The translations under genes and the position numbers were made by a program. A stretch of DNA of 64,000 nucleotides, from assembly GCF_000612665.1 (NCBI RefSeq), contig NZ_HG942074.1, positions 157,128 through 221,127 on the forward strand, given 5' to 3'. The stretch's first letter is position 1; each line of letters begins with the position of its first letter. The notes under the pieces were generated by a model. The model made no database searches. It was not told the origin of the DNA and saw only the letters and a list, made by a program, of their open reading frames with translations. The DNA comes from Neobacillus dielmonensis. GTDB taxonomy: Bacteria > Bacillota > Bacilli > Bacillales > Cytobacillaceae. Shown here in pieces: positions 53,910-63,079 of this stretch.

Positions 53910-55709
53910 ATGATGGCTGCAAAGATAAAGAAGCTTTTCCAACGTTATTTTTTCAATTCCTTTAAATCCACAATTAATACACTGTATCTTCCTATCATTA
54001 TTATTTTTATATTCATTTCAGGCTGGGTCTCATCCATGCTTGCTACTTCACAAATTGAGGAAAATGCCTATAAAAATGTCAATGATACCATCTTTCAAAC
54101 GAAGAACTATCTCGATTACATGCTATCAGATGTCTTTTTGCAGCTAGTGTCGCTATCAAGTGACCCAAAGGTGCAATCACTCCTGTACGCAGAGGAGTCA
54201 GAAGTTGAACCTGAAACAAGGATCGAAATTGACCGCAATCTGCAAATGATTTATTCCCGGTATAACGTCATTCTGGAATCAGTGCTGATCGATTATGAAC
54301 GAGGGCAGCACCCTTTTTATCGAACTCCTTATAATACGTATCCAACTATTAACTATAAAGATTACTTTTCTAAATTCAAAGGGAATAACGAAGGGTACTA
54401 TTGGGAGAATCTACATCCTGACCTCAATTTTAATAAGAACAATAAGGTCATATCGGTTTTTAGATTAATGGAAAGTGAAAAAACCAGAGGTACCGTATTA
54501 TTCAACCTGCGGGCGGATTTTTTTGAACAGGTATTGAATAAATCATTAATCGGGAAAAATGGTTACTTGACTTTAGTTAGCGCGGATGGAAGTTTCGAAT
54601 CAAAGAATGTAAAAAAAGAGTACAAGCTCGACGATGTAACACTGCATTCTTTACAAATGGAAGATAAAGAAAGTGGACAGTTTACCTATAAGAGCAGTAT
54701 GGGTGAAAATATGATTGTGATCTACGACACCCTCAATTCAAACAATTGGAAACTAGCTGCCGTTGTTCCTGAAAGTGAGATTCTGAACAAGGTGAATTAT
54801 ATCAAGCATTTTACGATTTTATTGATCGTCATGCTGGCTTTTTTCGCTATATTTCTAGCAAACTTTATCGGTCGATACATTTCAAAACCACTCCAAAAGA
54901 TGGCCTATCAAATGGGGAGATTTAATGAAAAGAATTTGGACCTTGACTATCCGTTATCAGGACCACAAGAAATGAAAGTACTTCATAACGGCTTCAAGGA
55001 ATTAATTGTACGGATAAATACGTTAATGGACCAGATTCAAATGGAACAAGAAGAAAAACGGCAATTGGAATTTGCGATTATGCACGCCCAAATCAACCCG
55101 CACTTTTTATACAATACACTTTATTCGATTAAGGGATTGTGCGATATGGGTCTCAACCACGATGCCAGCCAAATGATCAGTGCGTTGTCCAGTTTCTTCA
55201 GAATTGGTATCAGCAAAGGAAGGGAAATTATCAGCATACAAGAGGAAGTGGAGCATATCCAGCATTATCTATATATTCAAGAGATGCGCTATGGCGATGA
55301 CTTTGCCTACCACATAGATGTCGAAGAGGAAATTTTATCCTATAATATTATTAAGCTTTCGTTACAGCCCTTGATTGAAAATGCGATTTACCATGGTGTG
55401 AAACAAAAGCGTGGCAAGGGCACTATCACCCTAAAGGGCTATCAATTGGACAATGACATTATCTTAGAAGTTGCGGATGATGGCAATGGAATAGAAAAAA
55501 GTAAATTACATGAGATTACAAGAGAGTTGGAGTCTTCCTATCAAGATAAAAAGACGTTTATCGGAATTGGCTTGAAAAGTGTCAATGAGCGAATTAAGAT
55601 TCATTTTGGAAAAGAGTATGGCCTGACGATTTTGAGTGAACCAGGTTATGGGACAACTGTGAAGATCCGAATTCCCAAAACAAAAGGGGAGAGTGTGAAA
55701 CATGCATAA
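53910..55709 (+). CDS. YesM-like two-component sensor histidine kinase
   Basis: A membrane sensor kinase of 599 residues. TM1 lies at about 22-45, followed by a large extracellular Cache-like sensor domain to about 300, TM2 at about 303-323 and HAMP (FIGRYISKPLQKMA). The His_kinase domain has phospho-His398 in QINPHFLYNTLYSI, and HATPase_c follows (ADDGNGIE, then FIGIGLKSV). The start at 53910 is set by CAGGGAG. Its 3' end overlaps the regulator gene by eight bases, so the two are translated together. Such YesMN pairs sense plant cell-wall oligosaccharides and activate nearby uptake and hydrolase genes; the ligand here is unknown. Confidence 0.9.
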   Translation: MMAAKIKKLFQRYFFNSFKSTINTLYLPIIIIFIFISGWVSSMLATSQIEENAYKNVNDTIFQTKNYLDYMLSDVFLQLVSLSSDPKVQSLLYAEESEVEPETRIEIDRNLQMIYSRYNVILESVLIDYERGQHPFYRTPYNTYPTINYKDYFSKFKGNNEGYYWENLHPDLNFNKNNKVISVFRLMESEKTRGTVLFNLRADFFEQVLNKSLIGKNGYLTLVSADGSFESKNVKKEYKLDDVTLHSLQMEDKESGQFTYKSSMGENMIVIYDTLNSNNWKLAAVVPESEILNKVNYIKHFTILLIVMLAFFAIFLANFIGRYISKPLQKMAYQMGRFNEKNLDLDYPLSGPQEMKVLHNGFKELIVRINTLMDQIQMEQEEKRQLEFAIMHAQINPHFLYNTLYSIKGLCDMGLNHDASQMISALSSFFRIGISKGREIISIQEEVEHIQHYLYIQEMRYGDDFAYHIDVEEEILSYNIIKLSLQPLIENAIYHGVKQKRGKGTITLKGYQLDNDIILEVADDGNGIEKSKLHEITRELESSYQDKKTFIGIGLKSVNERIKIHFGKEYGLTILSEPGYGTTVKIRIPKTKGESVKHA

Positions 55710-57252
55710 AGTAATTGTTGTAGAAGATGACAGAATTATTCGACGGGGACTATGCCAGGCCATTCCTTGGGAGAAACACGGATTTTTCGTAGCAGGGGAA
55801 GCCGCTGACGGTGCAATGGCTCTTGATTTAATAAAAAAAGAACAACCGCAAGTGGTGGTTTCTGACATTAATATGCCGTTTATGAGCGGCCTTGAAATGG
55901 CCAAACATGTAAAAGAAGTCAGCCCAGACACGAAGATTATCTTTTTAACTGGATACGAAGAATTTAAATATGCCCAAGAAGCTATCAAATTGAAGGCATT
56001 TGATTACCTGTTAAAACCTGTTACGGGTGAACAGCTGCTTGAGAAAGCAAAAGAGGCGGTAGCTGAATGGGAAGCAAAGATGCTAAATGAAAAACGTATC
56101 CATGAATCCTTGCCGCTTCTACAGCAAAGCTTTTTCCAAAGGTTGGCTGAAGAGGGCGACCGGCAGATGGATATTGAGCAGGAATTATCTGATTTGGGGA
56201 TCCAAATGGCGGGGCCGTACTACTCTGTTATTCTTTTGCAGTACAATAAAGAGGGAGAAAAGCCAGGCTTTAAAGAGCAGGCCGTACAACTGGCTGAAAC
56301 ATTGGCTATCAATCTAGATTCCGTCGTGATGGATGTAAGCTTTAATCAGTTCGCCATCGTATTATCTCTTGAGAATAATGGTGATGGCACCAAAGCACAT
56401 CTTGCACAGGAGCTGTTAGATTTTGTGAACCGAGAAGCAAATGACCCCGTAACCATTAGTTATGGCAGAACCTACTCCAACCTATTTGAAATTAAAAATG
56501 CTTTTCTGGAATCCTGCTTAGCCATGGATTTGCGGCATATCATGGGAACAGGCAGAGTCATCTCCTTTGAGGAAACCGTTTCGCGGGATGAACAACAGGA
56601 AAATGAAATCGTGAAATTGCAAATCAAAATAGAAAATGAAATCAAGTTAGGACTTCCCGATAAGGCAAAGTCGACCCTTGAAAGATTAAAACAGGCCATC
56701 CTTGATACTAAAACAGTTGGATTGTCTGATTTGCGGGTTCTTGCCCTAAAATTCAGCACGATGTTGTTTTTTGAAATGGAAAAATGGAATGAGGAACAAA
56801 CGGAGAGCTTTAACTCTTCAGAAATGTACCAGGACATAATGCGCCTGCAAACGCTCGCGGGCATGATGGAAATTCTCAATAAACTCATTGAGCGATGGTC
56901 GGTGGTCATGTCCAAACGAAAGGAAAAAAATAATTTTAGCCATGTGGACCAAGCGATTAAGTATATGAAAGAAAACTATCATGATCGGGGATTGACCTTG
57001 CAAAAATTGGCCGACGTGATCCATGTTAGTACCCCGTACTTAAGCAATCTGTTTAAAGTAGAAAAAGGGTTTAACTTTGGGGACTATTTGTTAGAGCTGC
57101 GGATGAAAAAAGCGATGGAACTGCTTCGGGAAGGAAAAGTAAAAACCAGTGAGGTCAGTGACAAAGTTGGCTACAGCAACCCACAGTATTTCAGTATTTG
57201 TTTTAAAAAATATACAGGTTACACACCTGCAGAATATCGGAAAAGTTTCTAA
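55702..57252 (+). CDS. YesN-like response regulator (REC + AraC HTH)
   Basis: A DNA-binding response regulator of 516 residues. The receiver domain (1-120) has phospho-Asp55 (VVSDINMPF) and Lys at about 107 (YLLKPV). A central helical region (about 130-400) is followed by an AraC-type double HTH (about 415-515) with GLTLQKLADVIHVSTPYLSNLFKVE and SDKVGYSNPQYFSICFKKYTGYTPAEYR. It overlaps the kinase gene and is probably its sole partner. Likely targets are the adjacent transport and hydrolase genes (inference). Confidence 0.9.
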   Translation: MHKVIVVEDDRIIRRGLCQAIPWEKHGFFVAGEAADGAMALDLIKKEQPQVVVSDINMPFMSGLEMAKHVKEVSPDTKIIFLTGYEEFKYAQEAIKLKAFDYLLKPVTGEQLLEKAKEAVAEWEAKMLNEKRIHESLPLLQQSFFQRLAEEGDRQMDIEQELSDLGIQMAGPYYSVILLQYNKEGEKPGFKEQAVQLAETLAINLDSVVMDVSFNQFAIVLSLENNGDGTKAHLAQELLDFVNREANDPVTISYGRTYSNLFEIKNAFLESCLAMDLRHIMGTGRVISFEETVSRDEQQENEIVKLQIKIENEIKLGLPDKAKSTLERLKQAILDTKTVGLSDLRVLALKFSTMLFFEMEKWNEEQTESFNSSEMYQDIMRLQTLAGMMEILNKLIERWSVVMSKRKEKNNFSHVDQAIKYMKENYHDRGLTLQKLADVIHVSTPYLSNLFKVEKGFNFGDYLLELRMKKAMELLREGKVKTSEVSDKVGYSNPQYFSICFKKYTGYTPAEYRKSF

Positions 57253-57258
57253 AAAATG

Positions 57259-57302
57259 CTCCATCAGCAGGTACAGTTTATTTCTACTGATGGAGGTTTT
57301 GC
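57259..57302. terminator. Terminator between yesN-like and iclR-like genes
   Basis: CTCCATCAG (57259-57267) pairs with CTGATGGAG (57287-57295), with TTTT after it. It separates convergent genes. Confidence 0.75.
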
Positions 57303-57309
57303 TATGTCT

Positions 57310-58086
57310 TTATAACGGAAATGCAGCTTCCAAGTCCATAACAATGTTTTGTTTACATTTCTTCATCGCTGTTAGGATTTCGTGAAGGAATGGCTCATTG
57401 ATTCGGAAAAAAGGAATGCTGACACTAAAAGCACCGAAGTTCTTTTCATTTATACTGAGGCTCATGCCAATGCAAAACACTTCATCTTCATGTTCGCGGT
57501 TATCAAAAGCATAGCCAAGTTTGCGAATTCGATTCATTTCATCCATAAACGGCTGCTTTTCAGTAATTGTAAATTGGGTAAACCGAGTAAACTCTGTTTC
57601 GTCGATATAAGCTTCGATTTCTGAATCAGGTTGCTCTGCAAGTACTGCCTTTCCCATTGCTGAGCAGTATAACGGCAGATTTTTTCCAATTTGAGAATAT
57701 AAACAAATCGGCTTATTGCTTTCAAGTTTACTGATATAGACAATATGAGATTTGTTTTTGACTCCGAGGTGGACAGTTTCTCCAGTTTCGATTTGCAGCT
57801 GTTTTAAATAAGGCTGGGCAAGTTCTTTGATATCATATTGATTCATGGCCCTATTGGCATACCGGATCAGAGAAGGTCCTAATTTAAATTTTTTGGCTTC
57901 CTCATCCTTCCGGACATAACCAATTACAACTAGGGTATCGAGGATTTTTAAAGCAGTTGAATTCGTTAATCCTGCCCCTTTTGCAATTTGATTTAATGTC
58001 TGTGGCGTGTCCGTTGAGGACAAGTAGGCTAGTATTTGATCGGCTTTAATGAGAACCGTTCCGTAAAGCTGCTTTGTCTCTGTCAT
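57310..58086 (-). CDS. IclR-family regulator (KdgR-type role)
   Basis: A transcription regulator of 258 residues. The N-terminal winged HTH is TPQTLNQIAKGAGLTNSTALKILDTL (about 30-55). The C-terminal effector domain has ETVHLGVKNKSHIVYISKLES and the conserved LPLYCSAMGKAVLAE. IclR proteins of the KdgR group bind 2-keto-3-deoxygluconate; its position directly divergent from kdgA suggests that role. Note that B. subtilis KdgR is a LacI-type protein, so this is a different family in the same place. An ATTTC-N7-GAAAT dyad lies in the divergent promoter region. Confidence 0.85.
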   Translation of the reverse strand: MTETKQLYGTVLIKADQILAYLSSTDTPQTLNQIAKGAGLTNSTALKILDTLVVIGYVRKDEEAKKFKLGPSLIRYANRAMNQYDIKELAQPYLKQLQIETGETVHLGVKNKSHIVYISKLESNKPICLYSQIGKNLPLYCSAMGKAVLAEQPDSEIEAYIDETEFTRFTQFTITEKQPFMDEMNRIRKLGYAFDNREHEDEVFCIGMSLSINEKNFGAFSVSIPFFRINEPFLHEILTAMKKCKQNIVMDLEAAFPL

Positions 58087-58197
58087 AGTTCCACCCGTCT
58101 TTTTCGTATTTAATTTTTTAAGATAAGTAGTAAAAAATTTAATAGTTTTTATAAGATTTAGTATATGGATTGTAATCCTTAATACAATTATATATAA

Positions 58198-58245
58198 TTG
58201 ACTTGTAAGTTTCTATATAATAAATTTAATTTCCAAATAAGAAAT
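58198..58245 (+). promoter_or_regulatory. kdg operon promoter with IclR-type operator
   Basis: TTGACT (58198-58203), 17 bases, TAAATT (58221-58226). The dyad ATTTC-CAAATAA-GAAAT at 58229-58245 covers the expected start point and is AT-rich and 17 bp long, as for IclR-family sites. Confidence 0.55.
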
Positions 58246-58266
58246 CAAAGCTGGTAGGGTGATTTA

Positions 58267-58914
58267 ATGAAAAAAATAAAAGCGCTCACAAAACTATTAG
58301 ATTGTGGTGTAGTCGCGGTCGTTAGAGCAGACTCTAAAGAAGAAGCGATTAATATCTCGGAGGCTTGCGTAAAAGGCGGCATCAATGGGATTGAGGTCAC
58401 TTTCACAGTGAAGGATGCGGATGTTGTCATTAAAGAACTAACATCTTTCTATGAAAATAATCAAGAGGTTGTAATCGGTGCCGGTACGGTTCTTGATGCC
58501 CCAACAGCAAGAATAGCCATCTTGGCGGGTGCTCAGTATATTGTGAGCCCAAGCTTTGATGCCGAAACTGCAAAACTATGTAATTTATATCAAATTCCGT
58601 ATATGCCAGGCTGCATGACAATTACGGAAATGAAGCAGGCATTAGAAGCCGGTGTAGATGTTGTCAAATTATTCCCCGGCAGTGCTTTCGGTCCAGACTT
58701 CGTGAAAGCGGTTAAGGCACCGCTTCCACAGGTGAACATCATGCCGACCGGTGGGGTTAGCTTAGAAAATGTGGATCAATGGATTAAGAATGGCTGCGTT
58801 GCAGTCGGTGTCGGAGGCAACTTGGTAGCGCCGGCTAAAACAGGTGATTTTGACAAGGTGACAGAAATGGCCCGGCTTTATGTAGAAAAAGTTCAGGCAG
58901 CTAGAGGGGCATAA
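58267..58914 (+). CDS. kdgA: KDPG aldolase (2-dehydro-3-deoxyphosphogluconate aldolase)
   Basis: A class I aldolase of 215 residues that splits 2-keto-3-deoxy-6-phosphogluconate into pyruvate and glyceraldehyde-3-phosphate, the last step of pectin-derived ketodeoxygluconate catabolism. The Schiff-base lysine is Lys134 (VVKLFPGSAFG), catalytic Glu43 is in GIEVTF, and Arg20 is in VAVVRAD. It may also act on 4-hydroxy-2-oxoglutarate. It is the first gene of a kdgA-kdgK-kduI-kduD run. A cre-like site (TAAAAGCGCTCACA, 58277-58290, 13 of 14) lies inside the first codons and could act as a roadblock. Confidence 0.93.
   Translation: MKKIKALTKLLDCGVVAVVRADSKEEAINISEACVKGGINGIEVTFTVKDADVVIKELTSFYENNQEVVIGAGTVLDAPTARIAILAGAQYIVSPSFDAETAKLCNLYQIPYMPGCMTITEMKQALEAGVDVVKLFPGSAFGPDFVKAVKAPLPQVNIMPTGGVSLENVDQWIKNGCVAVGVGGNLVAPAKTGDFDKVTEMARLYVEKVQAARGA
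58277..58290 (+). promoter_or_regulatory. Intragenic cre-like site at the start of kdgA
   Basis: TAAAAGCGCTCACA differs from the cre consensus at one position. The location just inside the coding region fits CcpA roadblock sites. Confidence 0.45.
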
Positions 58915-58918
58915 ATCT

Positions 58919-59932
58919 ATGAAAAAAGTCGTTACATTTGGTGAAATCCTACTCAGATTATCGACCGATATGGGAGAAAGAGTGACCCAGGCAAGACAAA
59001 TTAATATGCATTATGGCGGGGCTGAGGCCAATGTCAGCATCTCACTAGCGCTGTTTGGCCATGATGTCTATTTTGTCAGCAAAGTACCTGAAAACGTGCT
59101 CGGAGCAGCAGTAGAAAGTCATTTAAAATCATATGGTGTACATACGGATTTTCTGCTGCGAGGCGGAGACCGGCTGGGCACCTACTATGTAGAATCCGGG
59201 GTGGGTCCGCGCAGTGCTCAAGTGACCTATGACCGCAAGTACTCAAGTGTTTCACAGCTGACATTAGCAGAACTCAACTGGGACGAAATTTTTAAAGATG
59301 CTTCGCTGTTCCATGTAACAGGTATTACTGCTGCGTTGGCACCTGGCATGAGAGAAATAGTTTTATATTCTTTACAAAAAGCCAAGGAATATGGGGTCAC
59401 CGTTAGCTTCGACTTTAATTATCGGGCAAAGCTCTGGAGCCAGCAGGAAGCGGCGGAAACAATCAAAACCTATTTGCCGTATGTTGACATATGTTCATGT
59501 GGTGAATTAGATGCCATCTACCTATTAGGAATTGCAAAAGCAGAGGAATCTTTGGAACCGGTTGAAAAGTTGACTTACTATTATCAAAAAATTACCGAGC
59601 AGTATCCCAATATTAAGTATATAAGCTCAACTTTCCGAGGTGTCATTTCTGCATCAACCAATACGCTTCAAGGAAACTTCTATAGAGATGGCGTGTTGTA
59701 TCAGTCAAAGGTGTTTCAAATTGATCATATTGTCGACCGTGTGGGCGGTGGTGATGCCTTTGCAGCAGGAGTCCTTCATGGCATTTTGAAAGGGCTTGCG
59801 CCTGAAGAACTTATCGGCTTTGCCACCGCAGCATCCGTGTTAAAACACACAGTTTATGGCGACTGCAACATCTTCTCGGAGGATGAAATTCTTTCCTTTG
59901 CTAACAGTGCACCGGGAAGAATTGTTAGATAA
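58919..59932 (+). CDS. kdgK: 2-keto-3-deoxygluconate kinase
   Basis: A PfkB/ribokinase-family sugar kinase of 337 residues. It phosphorylates 2-keto-3-deoxygluconate, feeding KdgA. N-terminal substrate residues lie in GGAEANVSISLALFG, and the catalytic Asp279 is in RVGGGDAFAAG with the anion hole around it. It starts four bases after the kdgA stop, with an AGGGG site inside the end of kdgA, so translation is coupled. Confidence 0.92.
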   Translation: MKKVVTFGEILLRLSTDMGERVTQARQINMHYGGAEANVSISLALFGHDVYFVSKVPENVLGAAVESHLKSYGVHTDFLLRGGDRLGTYYVESGVGPRSAQVTYDRKYSSVSQLTLAELNWDEIFKDASLFHVTGITAALAPGMREIVLYSLQKAKEYGVTVSFDFNYRAKLWSQQEAAETIKTYLPYVDICSCGELDAIYLLGIAKAEESLEPVEKLTYYYQKITEQYPNIKYISSTFRGVISASTNTLQGNFYRDGVLYQSKVFQIDHIVDRVGGGDAFAAGVLHGILKGLAPEELIGFATAASVLKHTVYGDCNIFSEDEILSFANSAPGRIVR

Positions 59933-59974
59933 CTATTTTTATAGGAATAAACAGGTTTAAGGAGGAAATAGAAA

Positions 59975-60805
59975 ATGGAAACACGTTATGCAAATCATCC
60001 AGAGGAAATTAAACGCTACAATACGGAGGAACTTCGTAATCAATTTCTAGTGGAAACACTGTTTGAACCAGGACAAGTACATTTAACTTACACACATGTG
60101 GACCGCATGATTTTTGGCGGCGTCACACCTGCTGAAGAAGAACTTACCATCAAGCTTGACAAGCAGTTGGGCGTTTCTTACTTCCTTGAGCGCCGTGAGT
60201 TAGGGATCATTAATATCGGCGGTGAAGGTTCTGTTATTCTTGACGGCGTGGAATATGATATGGTGCGCTATGACGGACTTTATGTTGGCAGAGGCACGAA
60301 GGAAGTCTTGTTCCGCTCTAAAGATGCGGCTAATCCAGCAAAATTCTATATCAATTCAACACCAGCACATCACACATATCCAACAGTGAAAATCGATATT
60401 AACAAAATTAAGCCGCTTGAAGCTGGCGAACCAGGAACATTAAATGAAAGAAAAATTCACCAATATATTCATCCAAATGTCTGTGAAAGCTGCCAGTTGC
60501 AAATGGGATTGACCATGCTTTCACCAGGAAGCGTTTGGAACACCATGCCATGTCATACACATGAGCGCCGGATGGAAGTATATCTATACTTTGATATGGA
60601 GCCAGATACCCGCGTATTCCACTTCATGGGACAGCCAAACGAAACAAGACACTTAGTCATGAAAAATGAACAAGCTGTTATTTCCCCAAGCTGGTCCATC
60701 CATACCGGAACGGCTACAAGCAACTATACATTTATCTGGGGCATGTGCGGCGAAAACATTACGTACGATGACATGGACTTTGTTAAAATGGAAGATTTGC
60801 GTTAA
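59975..60805 (+). CDS. kduI: 5-dehydro-4-deoxy-D-glucuronate isomerase
   Basis: A zinc cupin isomerase of 276 residues that converts 5-keto-4-deoxyuronate into 2,5-diketo-3-deoxygluconate. Zinc ligands are His194, His196 and Glu201 in CHTHERRMEVY and His243 in SIHTGTA, equivalent to the E. coli ligands. AAGGAGG precedes the ATG. It follows kdgK by 42 bases. The substrate arises spontaneously from the unsaturated monomer released by GH105. Confidence 0.94.
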   Translation: METRYANHPEEIKRYNTEELRNQFLVETLFEPGQVHLTYTHVDRMIFGGVTPAEEELTIKLDKQLGVSYFLERRELGIINIGGEGSVILDGVEYDMVRYDGLYVGRGTKEVLFRSKDAANPAKFYINSTPAHHTYPTVKIDINKIKPLEAGEPGTLNERKIHQYIHPNVCESCQLQMGLTMLSPGSVWNTMPCHTHERRMEVYLYFDMEPDTRVFHFMGQPNETRHLVMKNEQAVISPSWSIHTGTATSNYTFIWGMCGENITYDDMDFVKMEDLR

Positions 60806-60886
60806 AAAGGAAAAAGTCCTAACTTCATAGCGTGAGCCTGAACCAGGATGTTTCTCAAAGTTGTTTAGTCCAACCTTTTTTAAAAA

Positions 60887-60964
60887 GGCACTATTAAATT
60901 AGACTGGTGATTTTTGCTCCAATCAACAGAGGTAAAAAAATCAACATAATCGTTTAACAGAGCC
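60887..60964. mobile_element. Short, internally deleted MITE copy
   Basis: The 78-bp element starts GGCACTATTAAA and ends TTTAACAGAGCC, with GGTGATTT and AATCAACA inside. It matches both ends of the 183-bp element at 2091 but lacks about 105 bases of its GC-rich centre. No target duplication is visible. It lies between kduI and kduD, inside the operon. Confidence 0.75.
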
Positions 60965-60998
60965 AAAATATAAATATATTTATTGGAGGCTAAATCAG

Positions 60999-61781
60999 AT
61001 GACTACGCAGTTAGATAACTTCTCATTGGATTTCTTCGCATTAACAGGCAAAGTGGCAATTGTAACAGGAGGAAATACCGGTCTTGGCCAAGGTTATGCG
61101 GTAGCAATGGCAAAAGCTGGTGCCGATTTATTCATCGTAACCTATGACAAAAACTGGGACGAAACAAGGGAATTAATTGAAAAACAAGGTCGTCGCGTTG
61201 AATTTTTTCAAGCGGACTTAACCAATAGAGACGCCATTAAAGACGTTGTGGCAGCTTGTGTGGATGCTTATGGACACATTGATGTTCTGGTTAACAATGC
61301 TGGCACCATCCGACGTGCGCCGCTTCTGGAGTACAAGCAGGAAGACTGGGATGCTGTAATGGATATTAACTTAAACTCTGTCTATTTCCTAAGCCAAGAA
61401 GTCGCAAAGGTCATGGTAGAGCAAAAGAGTGGTAAAATTATTAACATTGCTTCGATGCTGTCATTCCAAGGTGGTAAATTCGTGCCTCCATACACAGCCA
61501 GCAAGCATGCCGTAGCTGGAATTACCCGAGCATTTGCCAATGAGCTGGCTCAATATGGTGTACAGATCAATGCTATTGCTCCTGGTTACGTAGAAACAGC
61601 AAACACAGCGCCAATTCGTGCGAATGAAGAACGAAAAGAAGAAATCACTGCCCGCATTCCGGCAGGACGCTGGGCAACTCCAGCAGACCTAATGGGTGTA
61701 GTTGTCTTTCTGGCAAGTAAAGCATCTGATTATATGAATGGACACATCCTCGCAGTTGATGGCGGATGGCTTGCAAGATAA
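60999..61781 (+). CDS. kduD: 2-dehydro-3-deoxy-D-gluconate 5-dehydrogenase, copy 1
   Basis: A short-chain dehydrogenase of 260 residues that reduces 2,5-diketo-3-deoxygluconate to 2-keto-3-deoxygluconate with NADH. The cofactor motif is TGGNTGLGQG (23-32). Catalytic Ser152 (IASMLS) and Tyr165/Lys169 (YTASK) are present, as is the structural NNAG motif. The C-terminus is the conserved MNGHILAVDGGWLAR. TTGGAGG precedes the ATG. A paralogue lies 1.3 kb downstream. Confidence 0.93.
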   Translation: MTTQLDNFSLDFFALTGKVAIVTGGNTGLGQGYAVAMAKAGADLFIVTYDKNWDETRELIEKQGRRVEFFQADLTNRDAIKDVVAACVDAYGHIDVLVNNAGTIRRAPLLEYKQEDWDAVMDINLNSVYFLSQEVAKVMVEQKSGKIINIASMLSFQGGKFVPPYTASKHAVAGITRAFANELAQYGVQINAIAPGYVETANTAPIRANEERKEEITARIPAGRWATPADLMGVVVFLASKASDYMNGHILAVDGGWLAR

Positions 61782-61797
61782 TCTAGGATTGTCAAAT

Positions 61798-61836
61798 AAA
61801 AAGCCGTATCACACTGGAGAGTGATACGGCTTTTCC
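61798..61836 (+). terminator. Terminator after kduD copy 1
   Basis: AAAAGCCGTATCAC (to 61812) pairs with GTGATACGGCTTTT (61821-61834). A strong 14-bp stem. Confidence 0.9.
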
Positions 61837-61906
61837 AATCAATCCCATTATTATACAAATCGCTAATGGATAGTACTTTCATTTGCGAGTGGCAGGAGGC
61901 CGCAAC

Positions 61907-63010
61907 ATGATAACAAATGAGGTATTTATTGAAAAAAAGGAAGTCTTAAGGAACATTGATTTATTAATGAAAAACCTGACTAAAATCAATGATGATTCCG
62001 GTGAATTCTTGCTGAATTTTGATGGATTGGTCGTAGATGACAAGAGTTGGAATGTATGGAATTGGCCACAGGGTGTTGGTTTGTACGGAATTTATAAGTT
62101 TTGGCGATTAACCAAAAATGAACAAGCCTTGACGATCATCAAGGAGTGGTTTAATGCCCGTTTTGAAGAAGGAGTTCCTCCAAAGAATGTTAACACAATG
62201 GCTCCCTTGTTAACGTTAGCCTTTTTATATGAGGATACAAAAGACCAGACATTCGTTCCGTATTTAGAAAAATGGGCAGAATGGGTTATGTATGACATGC
62301 CTCGTACAAAAGAGGACGGGTTGCAGCATATGACCTATGGACCTGAGAACAAGAATCAGCTTTGGGATGACACCTTAATGATGACGGTCCTGCCTCTTGC
62401 AAAAATAGGCAGACTATTACACAAGCCAGAATACATTGAAGAAGCGAAAAAGCAATTTTTAATACACATTAAGTATTTATCGGATAGGAAAACGGGATTA
62501 TGGTTCCACGGTTGGACATTTGAAGAGAATCATAATTATGCAGAAGCTTTATGGGCGAGGGGAAATTGCTGGATTACAATTGCCATTCCAGAGATTATTG
62601 AAATCCTTGATCTCAAGCCAGGAGATTTCTTCAGAGATTTCTTGATTGAAACATTAATTCGGCAAGTAGAGGCGTTGGCAAAATACCAGCACGAAAGCGG
62701 GTTATGGCACACGCTTATCAATGAACCAACCTCTTATCTTGAGGCATCAGCGACTGCGGGCTTTGCATATGGCATCCTGAAGTCTGTTCATAAACGCTAT
62801 ATTAGTGGTGATTATGAGGTAGTAGCCCATAAAGCCATTCGAGGATTGCTGAACGAAATAAGCGAGGACGGAACGGTCCAAAAGGTATCTGTTGGAACAG
62901 GTATGGGAGATTCCTTGCAGTTCTATAAGGATATAAAAATTACGGCTATGCCATATGGCCAATCACTTACAGTTCTATGTTTATCTGAATTCTTGAACAC
63001 GTATATTTAA
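61907..63010 (+). CDS. GH105 unsaturated glycuronyl hydrolase, second type (YesR-like)
   Basis: A second cytoplasmic GH105 enzyme of 367 residues, distant from the one at 49505. The catalytic position reads LWDDTLMM, with Asp155 aligning to the active Asp of YteR. Further landmarks are GLWFHGWTF, ARGNCWITIAIP and SATAGFAYG. No signal peptide is present. The start at 61907 is set by AGGAGG eight bases upstream; the frame is open back to TTG 61883. It likely differs in linkage or next-sugar specificity from the first GH105. It sits between two kduD copies. Confidence 0.88.
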   Translation: MITNEVFIEKKEVLRNIDLLMKNLTKINDDSGEFLLNFDGLVVDDKSWNVWNWPQGVGLYGIYKFWRLTKNEQALTIIKEWFNARFEEGVPPKNVNTMAPLLTLAFLYEDTKDQTFVPYLEKWAEWVMYDMPRTKEDGLQHMTYGPENKNQLWDDTLMMTVLPLAKIGRLLHKPEYIEEAKKQFLIHIKYLSDRKTGLWFHGWTFEENHNYAEALWARGNCWITIAIPEIIEILDLKPGDFFRDFLIETLIRQVEALAKYQHESGLWHTLINEPTSYLEASATAGFAYGILKSVHKRYISGDYEVVAHKAIRGLLNEISEDGTVQKVSVGTGMGDSLQFYKDIKITAMPYGQSLTVLCLSEFLNTYI

Positions 63011-63079
63011 TCAACTTCTTTAGGCTCTGGTATTGGGGAATGCCAGACAACTCACACAATTTCAAGGGGGAATATTTCA

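Noticed and set aside
61883..61906. TTG start for the second GH105 gene
   Set aside because: The AGGAGG ribosome binding site lies within this stretch and serves ATG 61907.
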